Positions 10,212 through 20,822 of a DNA stretch of 64,000 nucleotides are shown in pieces. Each line of letters starts with the position of its first letter. The first letter of the stretch is position 1. The DNA is from Caenorhabditis remanei. Its lineage: Eukaryota; Nematoda; Chromadorea; Rhabditida; Rhabditidae. Where the stretch lies: NCBI RefSeq assembly GCF_010183535.1, contig NC_071330.1, forward strand, positions 13,187,717 through 13,251,716, read 5' to 3'. Both the position numbers and the translations under genes were made by a program. Under the pieces are notes generated by a model. That model was given only the letters and a program-made list of their open reading frames with translations, ran no database searches and had not been told where the DNA came from.

Positions 10212-11349
10212 TCAATAATACGTAACAGGCTTCGTCCGACATATAGCCCCACGCATACAGAATCCTCCAGCTTTGTCCGAGCTGCACCTAAACAACAACA
10301 TCCTGTGTTGATAGCCGGGATATTAATGAACTCACTCATAAGGATACGTTTTCCCAAAATAAATACCCTTCGTGCCAAGATATACACATGAGTAGGTCTC
10401 GTCCACCTTCGTAAGACTCGTTTGCCAGTCATATCCTTCCACTCCATTGAGAGTGGGATCACTGACCTTAACTGTGGTTTTTCCAGTCCGATCTCCGTCA
10501 ATCCAAAAATTTTGAAATCCGTTTATACCGGAAGGAATCTTTTTTGATTTAGAAGCGGCTATTTCTGTAATGAAGTGATTTTTAGACATATTGACTCTAC
10601 TCTTTATAATTACCTGTTATGATTTTTCCCTCGGTAGAATTATATGGTCCGGTTAGACCAATAGCTCCTACTGATTGACATAGCTTAATACCATCAGCTT
10701 GGTACTTGCAGTAATTTGGACCTGGGAATAGTTGAACCTAAAATAATAACACTGCTGATAATTAAGGGACATGTTATTCCTACCGAAATGCAAACTTGAT
10801 TCTTATCTCTCACAGATAGAAAAGAATCTGGTGGACACTGAATAGTGTTACTGAATCCAAAGCTCCATCCGGTTGTTCCTATTTTAGTGATGTTGTACTT
10901 ATAGTTATTTCCATTATAAACAAAGGTTTCCGATACTGTTGATTGGCCAAACATTGGTGGGTCAATGCCGTTAGAGCATGTATTCAATGTTCTCTGAAAT
11001 TGACACTATTCAGTTAATTAATTAATATGAACCAATTACCTTAATACCAACTTTCTTACCAGAATCCTTACCAGTTTTCATCACGGTTTTGACACTTCCC
11101 AAATGAAAAAGGCTACAACCGGTGGCGGTTTTTTGAATTAACTGGAAAAATTAACTTTTAAAATCAAGAACATACTGTTCCGCTTACAACACACTGAACA
11201 TCATTCAAACACTGAGTGATACATGTGTTCCAGTCGTTAACTTTTAGAGCAGATTGCTCCACAGGAACTCCCCAAACCACCACGATTTTTGTATTGGATT
11301 CAACAGAAGGAAATAACAGGAAAAGAAGAAAAATAGTGAAGTATAACAT
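10212..11349 (-). CDS. Secreted PAN_3 + C-type-lectin-like protein
   Basis: The predicted protein has 300 residues from six exons: 11188-11349, 11040-11141, 10784-10993, 10614-10737, 10336-10564 and 10212-10287. All are phase-consistent with GT/AG borders. Residues 1-18 form a signal peptide. The next ~70 residues match the nematode PAN_3/CW pattern (TKIVVVWG... NDWNTCITQC). The C-terminal half is C-type-lectin-like (FQNFWIDGDRTG, SDPTLNG-EGYDW, YSCVYLG, ending with paired cysteines). Nematode clec genes with this architecture are usually secreted and often implicated in pathogen response; that role is family knowledge, not seen here. The start is the ATG at 11347-11349. Confidence 0.8.
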
Positions 11350-11699
11350 GTTCACCGGAAAGAAAAGAATGCAAAAAAGAAGAATGAAAAACTAAGAGTT
11401 TTAGTGGAGTCTAACAGATCGAGAGTGCACGAACACAGTACTAAAACGTGTCGTAAAGTTAGTTGCTTGGTAACCGGCAAGGATTTTTATAGGGAAACAG
11501 CGAAAAGGGGTTTCAGTTGTACGGTGATGACTAATGTCAAGGTCCCAGATGGAAAAAAAACTGGAAAAAAACTGAAATAGAAGCACAGCCTTACTATTAG
11601 TGATCAATTGAAAAAAAGAAAGACAACCCATAACAGAACGACACTTTTCGATAAAGAGTGTACCAAAATCGGATAATTAGTGACTCGTGGTCGATTCTT

Positions 11700-12060
11700 C
11701 AAAACGTCCGTATGGAGTCTATCACAGTTAATACGGTATAATGGAATCGATACGGTGCAATAAACTCACAAGGGAAGTCTTTGGAGACGCTACTTTCAAA
11801 AAATCTTTGATTATAGGTACTTTCGACTACCGGGAGTATATTTTTGCAATCAAAACCTGCTAAATGTCTCGGTGAGGCAAGTTATAAGCACTCAAACTTT
11901 TCACATGGATAATCTTTATCACATGGATTTCCAAATTGGCAAACATGCGCAGGTAAACCGCTGGGGAACACGAATGGAACCGTGTGGTCAAAAAAGGATT
12001 CTATCAACTTTAGAAATAAATTTGACCCTAACATTCTCACATGACAGAACTATATCATTC
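11700..12060. repeat. Partial copy of an inverted-repeat element
   Basis: The segment around 11775-11960 (AAGTCTTTGGAGAC, TTTTCGACTAC, CAAAACCTGCTAAATGT) is related to the element occupying intron 1 of the F-box gene (40870-41329). No gene is visible between 11360 and 12200. Confidence 0.4.
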
Positions 12061-12207
12061 ACGTGAACACTGAACTCTCGACTGATAAGAGTGCACTAGA
12101 AACAGTCGATTTTTGTTATATGAACTCGAGTACCGTATCCCCTGATTTTACTGTGAAAAAATGTTCCGACAAGAATTTTCAAACAACTTCACGAGCTGTA
12201 ACGCAAG

Positions 12208-12408
12208 TGCGGCAGGGAGTTGTGGGCGGAGCTAAAACTGTGAGCGGCGCAAACATTAAATTTCAAGATGAACTCGTATTTTAATCAATGCTTTTAACTT
12301 TTTTTCTGTATATTTGCATTTTTTCATCATGTTAATCAAATTAAACACAAAAATCAGCTGGAATTCCACGTTTGCAGTTTAAACTCCGCCCACAACACCC
12401 TGCCGCTT
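12208..12408. mobile_element. ~200-bp MITE with terminal inverted repeats
   Basis: Its ends are GCGGCAGGGAGTTGTGGGCG and the complement of CGCCCACAACACCCTGCCGC, giving a ~30-bp imperfect TIR. It sits 250 bp upstream of the kinase start. The CAGGG-type end resembles hAT elements, but I could not assign a clear target duplication. Confidence 0.55.
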
Positions 12409-12644
12409 ATTGTCGGATCTATATTTTTCTCACAGTACTCATGAGAACACAATGCTCTTAATTGTCGTCAAATCCGATGCAAACACCGCGACGCGCACAC
12501 CATCACATCTTACTGCGGACCCATAATTTTGTCATTTGCCTAACGATACGTTGCCGTCATTCGCTCTCTTTTCCCACATTACATATGCGTTGCGGTCACG
12601 CGTCGCGGTTCATTTTTCGTATTATTGACTCATGGATTTTCAGA

Positions 12645-12657
12645 TTTTCAGATAACA
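12645..12657 (+). promoter_or_regulatory. Candidate trans-splice acceptor for the kinase gene
   Basis: Two tandem TTTTCAG sites lie at 12638-12651, the second only 6 bases before the ATG. That is the usual placement of spliced-leader acceptors in Caenorhabditis. No upstream exon is needed. Confidence 0.4.
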
Positions 12658-13690
12658 ATGACTCCACAAGACTTCGATTTGCTGAAAGTAATCGGATGCG
12701 GCGGTTATGGAAAGGTACAATTTAGAAATTTAGAAATGTTACCTGCAAAATTTTAATTCAAATTTTAAGGTATTCCTAGCGCGGGAAAAGAGCCGTGAGA
12801 GAGTTGTTGCTCTGAAAGTTGTTTCCAAAGATGAACTCGAGAAGCAACATCTTCAAGATGAGATCCGGATTCTGGAGAATATCAAATCTCGTTTCCTCTG
12901 CAAAATGTACCATTCCTTCAAGACCTCACAAAAAGTCTACATGGCTCTGGAATTCCTGCCGGGTGGGGAGCTCTTTGCTCTGATGGAAAGAGTTCAGTTT
13001 TTGTCGGAGAACTCCGCGAGATTCTATATCGCTCAAATCACACTAGGCCTCGATTATCTTCACAATAATCACATATTGTACAGGGATCTCAAACCAGCAA
13101 ATGTGATGATTGACAAAGACGGGAATGTAAAACTGGTGGATTTTGGAATGAGCAAGTTCAACTTCCCAAAAGGTAACAAGACATCAACATTCTGTGGGTC
13201 CATGGAGTACATGGCACCAGAGATGATCACCGAGAAGGAATACGGTCATGCAGTTGATTTATGGGCTCTTGGAGTTCTATTATTCGATTTGGTCACAGGA
13301 AGTCCCCCGTTCAATGGGGAGAACGATGAAGAATTGGAGCATGAGATCAGAACTGCCAAGATTGAATTCCCGAAAGGAATCTCTGCGGAGTGTCAAGTAT
13401 TGATCAAATCTCTGTTAGTGAGGAAAGAAGAACACAGAATCGATATCTCCCAAACAAAAAGATTCGACTTCTTCAAAAATGTCGACTGGGCGGAGCTTGA
13501 GCAGGGGAGAGGGAACATGACTCCCCCATGGAAACCGGTATTGTCCGGAGAAGAAGATGTGAAGTATTTTGATTCGTCTTTCACTAACATGCCATTAGAG
13601 CCTGTGGACAATGATAATCCATTCGAGGGCTTTGATTTGGCGGCTCTTGGATCGGACTTGAATGAGGATAGTGAAGTTCCTAGAAAGTGA
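12658..13690 (+). CDS. AGC-family (PKC-like) serine/threonine protein kinase, catalytic domain plus C-tail only
   Basis: Exons 12658-12714 and 12770-13690 give 325 residues. The kinase signature is complete: glycine loop G13-x-G-x-x-G18, catalytic Lys35 in VALK, candidate helix-C Glu50, YRDLKPAN with catalytic Asp125, DFG at 143-145, an AGC-type activation loop TFCG with Thr159, and APE at 168-170. The C-tail has PPWKPV, YFDSSFT and a hydrophobic motif FEGF at 304-307 followed by Asp. This resembles the phosphomimetic tails of atypical PKC. There is no C1, C2, PB1 or PH domain, so it is far shorter than typical PKCs. The last codons overlap a strong donor (AA|GTGAGT at 13687) that could splice to TTTTTCCAG at 14079, giving an alternative end LLV. 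Confidence 0.85.
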
Positions 13691-13837
13691 GTTTTGGTAC
13701 TTGTGGTGGCCGAGGTTGGAAAGTTAGGTCATGCCAAACACTGGGCCTGAGAGGGAAAACTAAAGCCATCCGCGCTCCGCTGATGCCAAATTGAGTGAAA
13801 TCGGTTTATTTTCAGCATTTTTTATTAAGAAAAAAAT

Positions 13838-13960
13838 TGAAAACGCGTCAAGTTCACGCCAGACACTAGATGACACTAGATTAGTGCCGTTGACGCGTTT
13901 TTATGACCAATATCATATTTATCCAGTCTGGCGTGCCTTTGACGCGTTTTTTGTTGGAAA
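13838..13960. mobile_element. Short inverted-repeat MITE-like element
   Basis: AACGCGTCAAGTTCACGCCAG on the left is mirrored by CTGGCGTGCCTTTGACGCGTT on the right, about 120 bp apart. These ends match the GC-rich hairpin motif scattered through the window. It lies in the 3' region of the kinase and possibly within an alternative last intron. Confidence 0.5.
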
Positions 13961-14319
13961 TGACTGTTTAAATATGGTATAAAAATGCGTCAAAGTGGCC
14001 TATTAAGCCAAAGTTTCAAAACGTCCCAGTTTCCAGAGCCAAAATTTAAAAAAGTTTTTCAAATCAATATTTTTTCCAGATTGCTCGTCTAAGCAAATCC
14101 TCAGTATCTCCTATACAAATCTACAGTACCGCCGTCTACTGTACATCAGCCATCATATCTACAATACTCCGTTCAGTACAGAATCTCATTAACCAGTACA
14201 TTCCATTCATTTGATATATTTCTCTCGGTTCTTGTTGTTATGATTTTTTTAAATGACTGGTAATAAAGCAACTTGATATTTAACAATTCGAAAAGTTGTA
14301 GTGGAAAATAACACATTTC

Positions 14320-14690
14320 TATGGTGTGTCTGGGTGTCCAATATTTTCCCAACGTGACAGTGTTTGCAGGAGGGTGTATATCGGATCTAGATCTTCATTT
14401 TTGTAGTCGACAACTTTTTGTTAACTCCGCCCACTTTTGAGATTTACGCCTTTGAAACCGGCAGTGCGTTTTCTTGCTTCACGGACTTCACATCTTTAAA
14501 GGTATCTCAAAAGTGGGCGGAGTTAACAAAAAGTTGTCAACTACAAAAATGAAGCTCTACTTTTGATCTATACATTTCATAAACAATCGATATTGTTGAA
14601 CCATCAGGAAGGCCGTCTCACACTCGCAAAATTTCAACTAAAAACTTAAAGTGACGCATTCGTTTTGGCCAGTGCTCACCGCTGTGGAAA
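14320..14690. repeat. Foldback repeat (TTGACAACTTTTTGTTA family), copy
   Basis: GTCGACAACTTTTTGTTAAC...AAAGTGGGCGGAGTTAAC forms a long imperfect hairpin with AAAAGTTGTCAACTAC. The family recurs at 25.1-25.7, 26.5-26.9, 30.9-31.3, 32.9-33.2, 34.1-34.4, 51.9-52.3 and 54.8-55.2 kb. Confidence 0.65.
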
Positions 14691-14984
14691 TTTACGGATC
14701 AGCAGAGTAATCGACTCTATTTCAGTGCGAAAAAGTGAGTTTTCAGGGTTTTTTTAACTGATAATCAATAATTTAACATGCTAATAGAATACTGCCCACC
14801 AAGAAAACTTGAACCTTTTAATAAATTGTTACAAGTTTTTCTATGAACAAAATAAACAAACCTTAAATTTCCTGTTTACATTTTCATTCATTACTTCCTG
14901 TTTGGAGAATGTCAAACACCGTATAAAAACGAGAAAGTTCGTGCGAAATTTTCACCTCACCCAAATTATTTTATGTCTCGAGGA

Positions 14985-15060
14985 TAGCCTACCGGATGGT
15001 TGTCAAAAATGTTGTCTTCTTATTATGTCTGAATTCTAATATGTTTTTCTATTCTGTTTC
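14985..15060 (+). promoter_or_regulatory. Leader module (plus strand) before a hypothetical ORF
   Basis: GGATAGCCTACCGGATGG followed by TTGTCAAAAATG and a T-rich leader. It lies directly upstream of the ATG at 15083. Confidence 0.45.
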
Positions 15061-15082
15061 CCAACTTGTGCCATCGTAACGA

Positions 15083-15439
15083 ATGGTATCAGCTAAACTT
15101 TTACTGTTAGACTCAAAGAACAATAAACCTAATTCCAGACAAATCCACAATAAAGCACTGTACAAGGTTCAATCGAACAGCACTCCTTCCATCAGAATAG
15201 AAATCCGCCGGCCTCTCCATGAATCGATCCATCGCGACCAGGAAGTTCTTGCGATTCCTTCTCAATTGATTGGTAACAATATTTGGAAACATCATCACCA
15301 TTGGTTCTGGTTCGACACGATAAGGAGAATACATTCCACACCTATTGTGCCGAACCGACTGACAATTGGGGCGCAAACACTCAACAAACACCTGGAGAAC
15401 CGGATGAAACGACTATATAAGAAGAACACCTGTATGTAA
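15083..15439 (+). CDS. Hypothetical 118-residue protein downstream of a leader module
   Basis: This is an intronless reading frame starting at the first ATG after the leader. The product is basic and Asn/His-rich with no domain I recognise. The opposite strand is also open (15113-15391), with a peptide of comparable plausibility (NQLRRNRKNFLVAMDRFMER). The coding strand is therefore uncertain and the frame may be fortuitous. A (TCTG)4 microsatellite follows at about 15440. Confidence 0.2.
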   Translation: MVSAKLLLLDSKNNKPNSRQIHNKALYKVQSNSTPSIRIEIRRPLHESIHRDQEVLAIPSQLIGNNIWKHHHHWFWFDTIRRIHSTPIVPNRLTIGAQTLNKHLENRMKRLYKKNTCM

Positions 15440-15939
15440 TCTGTCTGTCTGTCTGTCAACCGTACCAGAGTCCTATCCGACTCTCCCTGCATTCCCAGCT
15501 TCATTGTCTACGGTCCCCCATTCTCTCTTCCCCCATTTCCCTGTCTTACTATTTCTTATACTCAATAAACACATTATTATCATACCACTGAATCACCTGT
15601 GCACCGCCAAAGAGCAATCACTACCCACTGAGCTCTTTAGGATCCGCCTCCAGTATCCTAACTTAATTCCTGTAGTTTTCTAAAAGCTACGCGTCCTGTT
15701 AAATTAAAATGTCTTTCATGAATTTTCACATCACAAATTAAGAAATAAATAAAATGTCCTTTATTAATTGGATACTATTTTTTTAACAAACGGAGGGAGT
15801 GTGTCATCGGAATCAATCGGAAGGCGTGATACTCTCCGCGGCGAAATTTCACCGAGGGATAGAGATCCTCGATGTTGGACAACTTCCAATGGGAAAAGCT
15901 TATGCGGACTCTTATAGAAAAATTCTTTATTTAAAATTT

Positions 15940-16375
15940 ATCTCTTTTTCCCGAAAATGAAGGGATACCGCATGTCGGAGATAAGATCTCCGAAAATGAA
16001 GGGATACCCCGTAGCGGAGATTAAAATCTCCGCGGTCATGTTATGATTACTAATTATTAATTATGGTTATTAGTTATGATATTTATGATTTTTTCACATT
16101 ATGAAATTTCAAATCTTTTCACAATTCATTAAAATTATTTTACAATTCATTTTCTGTCTTAAAATTTCAAAAAAAGAAAACTTTTTACGCCTCAGGAAAA
16201 AAGTTTTTGCATTTTTGAAATTTTCACTTCATAATGCTCATGACCTAGAAATCCACTTGTTAAGTCGAGTGTAATTTCGGAGATCTTATCTCCGACATGG
16301 GGTATCCCTTCATTTTCGGAGATCTTATCTCATGATGACTCATGGGGTGGGAAGAATAATCGTCCCAAACACTAC
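15940..16375. mobile_element. Foldback MITE with GGAGATAAGATCTCC ends
   Basis: Terminal inverted segments (CGGAGATAAGATCTCCGAAA ... CGGAGATCTTATCTC) flank a core. The same ends and core recur at 21940-22290, but with the ~250-bp core in the opposite orientation. It is non-coding. Confidence 0.6.
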
Positions 16376-16487
16376 TACTATTTTTCTCTTTTTCTCTCAC
16401 TTTCTGTTCGCTGACCCCTTTCGCTTTCAATGACACCATCCCCCTTCTATAGGCACACTTCCTTCTTTTGAAGTTAGTATGCCTTCA

Positions 16488-16560
16488 AGATAGCCTACTG
16501 GATGGTTGTCGAAAACTTGTTCTCCTATTTTTATTGAATTCTAAAATGTTATTTTTTATT
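16488..16560 (+). promoter_or_regulatory. Leader module fused to the middle of a Pif1 helicase
   Basis: GATAGCCTACTGGATGG plus TTTTTATTGAATTC is joined within about 80 bases to helicase motif II/III coding sequence. The helicase N-terminal half is missing. Confidence 0.5.
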
Positions 16561-16571
16561 CTGTTTCCCAC

Positions 16572-17545
16572 AAAGTTACTCTATTGGACATGCATTTCAT
16601 TAATCGTATTGATACGATTTTAAGAAAAGCCAAAAACCCAAACCGTCCATTTGGGGGAATGATAACTCTGCTATTTGGTGACTTCTTGCAACTGTCGCCG
16701 CGAAACACTTCTGCCCAAAAGAAAGATGAACTAAAGTACATCTACGATTGTTAGTTTGCATTTGTTCAAAATACATATTTAACGAACATTTTTAGCTTAC
16801 TTCTGGAAGGACGTGGTGACCCTCCATCTCACAAAAAACATGAGGACCAGTGAGGATCCATCGTATGGAGATCTTGTCCTCCGTTGGAGAGAAGGTGTCT
16901 TCTCCGAACAAGATAGATCGTTTTTGATTCAAAAGACTGTAGTCAAATGTCTTGCTAATATGAAAGACTATCAAACGGTAGCAGAGAGAATCAATAATCT
17001 CATTGGTTCAGTTGATCACTGCGACATCATGTTTGTAGCCCATCCAAACTTTGTGGTTGATTGGATGAACTACGCCGTAAGTTTCAATCTCACAGATGTT
17101 ATCTCATACAACATGAGTGTGTTGTCGTTTTTTTTCCAGATTATCATGGAAAGATTTTCCAAAGGACCAAACAAAAGGGAGATTCGGGAGCTTGTCCAAT
17201 ACACCACACCACAACCCCCGTCTTCATCGGACCTGAAAACTCCTCCATCAGTCGTGTGCATTGACATGCGCATTCTCATCACTGACAGTCACAATGCCAT
17301 TCTCCTCACCACGAGCTTCGATGACAAGGAAAACAAGAAGTCAGACCCCAGAGTATTGAATGGTACGATAGGAGTTGTTTTCGCCATTTCCCCTCCGTCT
17401 GGAACAGTGGCCTCCATTTCCGTCAGGTAAATTCTTGTCCAGTTAAAAAAAATAAATATATAACATATTCAGACTGGAGAACGGCAACGAATACAAAATT
17501 CGGCAGATTCGGACGAACGGGCGCGGGGCTCAGCATAATTCCACT
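16572..17545 (+). pseudogene. Family A Pif1-like DNA helicase fragment
   Basis: Exons carry LLDMHFINRID, GDFLQLSP (a degraded motif III), LTKNMRTSEDP, then after an intron ERFSKGPNKREIREL, DMRILITDSHN and RVLNGTIGVVFAISP (the Pif1 NG-x-x-G-x-V motif), ending with LENGNEYKIRQIRTNG. The Walker A segment and the C-terminal TIHK-QG/SRV motifs are missing. It reads like the middle third of a Helitron-type Pif1 helicase. A near-identical fragment is on the minus strand at 29590-30400. After 17545 comes a conserved 3' tail ending GACGCCCTCATTAGTG, also seen near 29465-29490. Confidence 0.7.
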
Positions 17546-17617
17546 TGTTTGAATTATTTGAATAAATGTTTCACATATCTCAGATCAGATCTATGGATAT
17601 TATTACAGACGCCCTCA

Positions 17618-18103
17618 TTAGTGAGTATTAGCTGTTGCTTCTAGAATGAGTGACAACGAAGCGCCTGAGTCGACTAAACAGAGAAGTGGCTGTTCGTCGG
17701 GTGTTTCCAAGTAGAGGAAAGTGAGACGGGTTGTGTCATTCGGAACAAATGTCGTGTGGACATGGTGGTCTGATCTTTTGAGAAACTGAGTGAACAGATG
17801 TAAGGCCAATTTTTCTGGATCACCTTTTTCGGTTTGGTTAGATTTAACAAGATTTTTAAAATAAGATAGAGTTTTGGGATTTGCAACGGATTGAACCGCG
17901 GATCGAGGGCATTTACCTTCTGCAACCGCGGATTGAGAACTATGATTTTGGGAGACAATATTAGTAGAACAAGGAACGGAAGTAATAGAGCAAATGTTAG
18001 TGATAGATGCTGTTGGCAAGTCAGCGTTTGACACAGAGTTCGGTACTTTTGACTCTGTGTCTGCCGAAATGCCTTTACTTCGATTTGTTGGGGTGTGAGG
18101 CAC
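17618..18103 (-). pseudogene. Retroelement aspartic protease fragment (BEL/Pao-like)
   Basis: This frame overlaps the end of the gag frame by about 29 bases in the +1 register. It ends in LCLVDSGASLSLI, the DSGA active-site motif of retropepsins. Eight residues later it runs into flanking repeat sequence, so the second half of the protease and all of the polymerase are missing. Upstream is a Ser/Thr-rich linker. A +1 frameshift or a lost base would fuse it to gag. Confidence 0.65.
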
Positions 18104-20822
18104 GAAAAAACGTGGCCACTTCTGGAGCGTCCTTTGGGTAGTTCTTCATGTCTCTATAGAACTCTTTCTGTGGGCAGCCACCGAGGTGGTGTGCTCCGTT
18201 GCAATATCCACAACGGTAGGTGGAACCGCAAGCTGTGATGTCATGTTTTCGAGTACAGATTGCGCATAATCCTTTCGTCTTGCACATGTCTCGGAATGCT
18301 TTGCTTGAGAGGGTGCATCGGATCTCGTGGTGATCTCCGCGGCATACCTTGCATTTGGTTTCTTCCTTTTCGTGGAAAGGGAAAGTGCGGTAGATGACTC
18401 TGAGATTGACACCTTTTGGTCCTGGAGCGTAGATACCCTCCAATTTAGCCTTTGTAATCGGGTCGATGTATTCCGATTCGAGTAGTTTTGGATCGTATAC
18501 TGGCTTGCGGGTACCACTTGGGTTATTTCCTTTGGACTGAACCGCGGATTTTTGTCTGCTCGGTGTTGCATTTGCAAAGTTGACAGTTGCGTATGATCCC
18601 GTCAGCTCATTGGCTGGGGGACTGCGTTGGCTGACATACGTTTGTTCCATTGCCATCGTCTCAATATCTCGACTGATTCTGTCTAGAATAAGATCGTGGG
18701 TTAGACATTCTCCCATCTTGACAGTATATTTGGCAAGGCTTTTTTGCATGTTCTCGGGGAGTTTGCACGCAATCGCCCACATAGTCATGTGATCATCCGC
18801 GGGTACTCCTTTGTCCTTTAGTTGTTGAAGGACGTTGGTAAGAGAGGCCGCGTCTAGCCGCATGGCGTCTGGGTCGGTTTGATGGAATGGTAAGCTTTGC
18901 AGTTTTCTGAGCAGATTGTGTTTATTATTCACTTTTCCATAGACTTTATTCAGTGCTGAGAATGTCATCATAATGGCGACTGAGGGGTCTCTGGCGTGTG
19001 AAACGCATTTTGCAGCTGGACCGGTAATGTGGTTCATCAGCACTGCGTGTTTTGCTTCCGGGTTCAGATCCGTGTCCTCAAGGACGAATTTTGTGAACAA
19101 TGTTTGGAAATGATCCAAGTCATTCGATCCATCGAACTTTTGCAGAAGTTTTAGTCTGACTTCCAGCTTCAGACCTCTGTTACGAGGTATCGGCGTTGGG
19201 CTGCGTGAACGGATTCGGTGAGTCGGCGCGTTACGAGTTGGTGTCGGTTGGATTGATTCGTCTTCCGAGTCGGACGGATCACCGCGTTCGTATCTGCGCG
19301 CATAACTTGACTCCGAACGGGCTGGACTTCTGGCCCGAGATCTTCTGCTAGTTGCTCTGGATCTTAAAGACTCAGCTCTTTCATGTATTTGTGCACCGAG
19401 TCTCTGTTCCATATCTTGGACCATGTGGGTTGTTTGTTGTAGGATGTTTCTCTCTGTTGCTCTTTGGTTTTGGGCAATGTTTGAGAGGACATTCATTAGG
19501 TCGTTTAGAACAGGATTGCGGGTGCTGTGCAGTGATTCCGCGGTTCTCGGCTCAATGTTCTGTTGGTAGATCTGATGTGCTGTGCGCAGGATCGGAGTCT
19601 CCTGTACATATTCCTCTTGAGGAACAATAATTGCAGCTGGATTGCTTTGGCTTTGAGCTGGGGACGGTACAACTCTGTTGTCAGTCACCGGTTCGAAAGA
19701 CTCTACTACCGGATCAGCAATTGTTCTGACGGTTGGCGGCTCGAACGGTGGCAATGGCGAGCTGGTGGTAATAGCACCCGCGGATTCCTGGTTAGCACTC
19801 TCTTGTGCTTGTCTTGCCATCAACTTGGTTTCGTTCTGCCAGCAGTGCAATTCGAGATCTGCAACGCATACGGGATGTCGGCCAGTAATTTGTCTGGTAT
19901 GCAGAAGCCCAGAGCACTCCCTGGCATCCGGAATCTGTTTGGATCCAGAATTGAGAGAGTTAACGGCAGAACAACTCCGTGACAGAGCGAACCATCACCG
20001 TCGAGACTACCTGAGACACATCCGCGGACTTCTGGCCTCACCAAATAACCCACTGCAATACCGCTTACCGTCCGACTCCCCATACATATCTCTGTATAGA
20101 AGAGAAGTACCCGCGGGTGAAGAAAGACGAGGACTACAGATACTCAGAGTGGAAAACAACGAGTTCCCAGGAACTCGACTTGCCGAATACCGCGGAGCAC
20201 CAGGCAGTCTAATCAGAGAATTTCTAACTCTGCGTCCACCAGAATTCGACAACTGGAACCAACTAATGATTCCCATCTTTGATGAGGATTCAGCAAGGTA
20301 TCTAGAAGAAATTGCTCGAGTGGTGACGAGAATCAGAGAAGATCCAAATTCAGCCAGAACGGTGAGTATAACCGATAAATACTAAAATCAATAAATAATC
20401 AACCGTACATGAAAAACATTATGTTCTTTCAGTTCGAACTACCCGCGGCTCCACATGCGAACCAGAACGGCGTCAGACTCCAACACCAGAATCCAGTGTT
20501 GCCAGCAGAGCCTCCAGCTCGCCCGGCTATTAATCGACCCGCGGAGGTACCGAATGCGAATCAAGCTATCCGCGGAAGACAACCACTAGTCGAGACACCG
20601 ATTCTTCGTGCTGACCCGCCAGGACTTAGAGCACCACCTACAGTGCCTCCGTATGTACCCGCGGGAACAACGAATCAAGCCAAAGCCAATGCAGCGAAGA
20701 ATAGAGCTTCCACCAACTACATGAGAAGACCACCTCCTCGTCCACTGACAGAGGATCCGGGGTCCCAACCGTGTTCCAGCTCACAAATCGCTCCAACTAC
20801 GTCACAGTCAGAAGAACCCTAC
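17625..20822. mobile_element. 3.2-kb CCGCGG-rich insertion with head-to-head ORFs
   Basis: In the paralogous junction at 29465-29490 (minus), CATTAGTG is separated from CTACGCACATG by only 12 bases (CGCAAAAAAGCG). Here the same two flanks are 3.2 kb apart. The insert holds the minus-strand gag/protease and the plus-strand zinc-knuckle frame, both truncated at their outer ends. It also holds about 14 CCGCGG hexamers. Confidence 0.6.
18075..19820 (-). CDS. BEL/Pao-like retrotransposon gag
   Basis: This is an uninterrupted 581-residue frame from the ATG at 19818-19820. A low-complexity N-terminus rich in Pro/Gln and a coiled-coil-like segment (residues ~80-140) are followed by an RS/SR-rich linker. 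A gag core follows (LKLLQKFDGSNDLDHFQTLF ... AVLMNHITGPAAK ... LRKLQSLPFHQ), as in the DUF1759 region of BEL/Pao gags. The C-terminus has three CCHC-type knuckles (CKVCRGDHHEIRC, CAICTRKHDITAC, CGYCNGAHHLGGC). No LTR is visible; the 5' side abuts an opposite-strand frame at 19830. Confidence 0.75.
   Translation of the reverse strand: MARQAQESANQESAGAITTSSPLPPFEPPTVRTIADPVVESFEPVTDNRVVPSPAQSQSNPAAIIVPQEEYVQETPILRTAHQIYQQNIEPRTAESLHSTRNPVLNDLMNVLSNIAQNQRATERNILQQTTHMVQDMEQRLGAQIHERAESLRSRATSRRSRARSPARSESSYARRYERGDPSDSEDESIQPTPTRNAPTHRIRSRSPTPIPRNRGLKLEVRLKLLQKFDGSNDLDHFQTLFTKFVLEDTDLNPEAKHAVLMNHITGPAAKCVSHARDPSVAIMMTFSALNKVYGKVNNKHNLLRKLQSLPFHQTDPDAMRLDAASLTNVLQQLKDKGVPADDHMTMWAIACKLPENMQKSLAKYTVKMGECLTHDLILDRISRDIETMAMEQTYVSQRSPPANELTGSYATVNFANATPSRQKSAVQSKGNNPSGTRKPVYDPKLLESEYIDPITKAKLEGIYAPGPKGVNLRVIYRTFPFHEKEETKCKVCRGDHHEIRCTLSSKAFRDMCKTKGLCAICTRKHDITACGSTYRCGYCNGAHHLGGCPQKEFYRDMKNYPKDAPEVATFFRASHPNKSK

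Noticed and set aside
10332..10391. Separate short genes for the lectin-like exons
   Set aside because: All six exons join in phase into one 300-residue secreted protein; treating the exons as single genes loses the signal peptide and domain order.
15440..15465. TCTG microsatellite as a functional element
   Set aside because: It is only about four units with no other signal around it.
17070..17282. Minus-strand frames opposite the Pif1 fragment, and similar ones at 29656-29922
   Set aside because: They are antisense shadows of recognised helicase motifs and have no domain of their own.
19352..19982. Plus-strand reading frames across 19.35-19.84 kb
   Set aside because: They are antisense to the well-supported gag frame; only the part after about 19842, with zinc-knuckle spacing, is kept.
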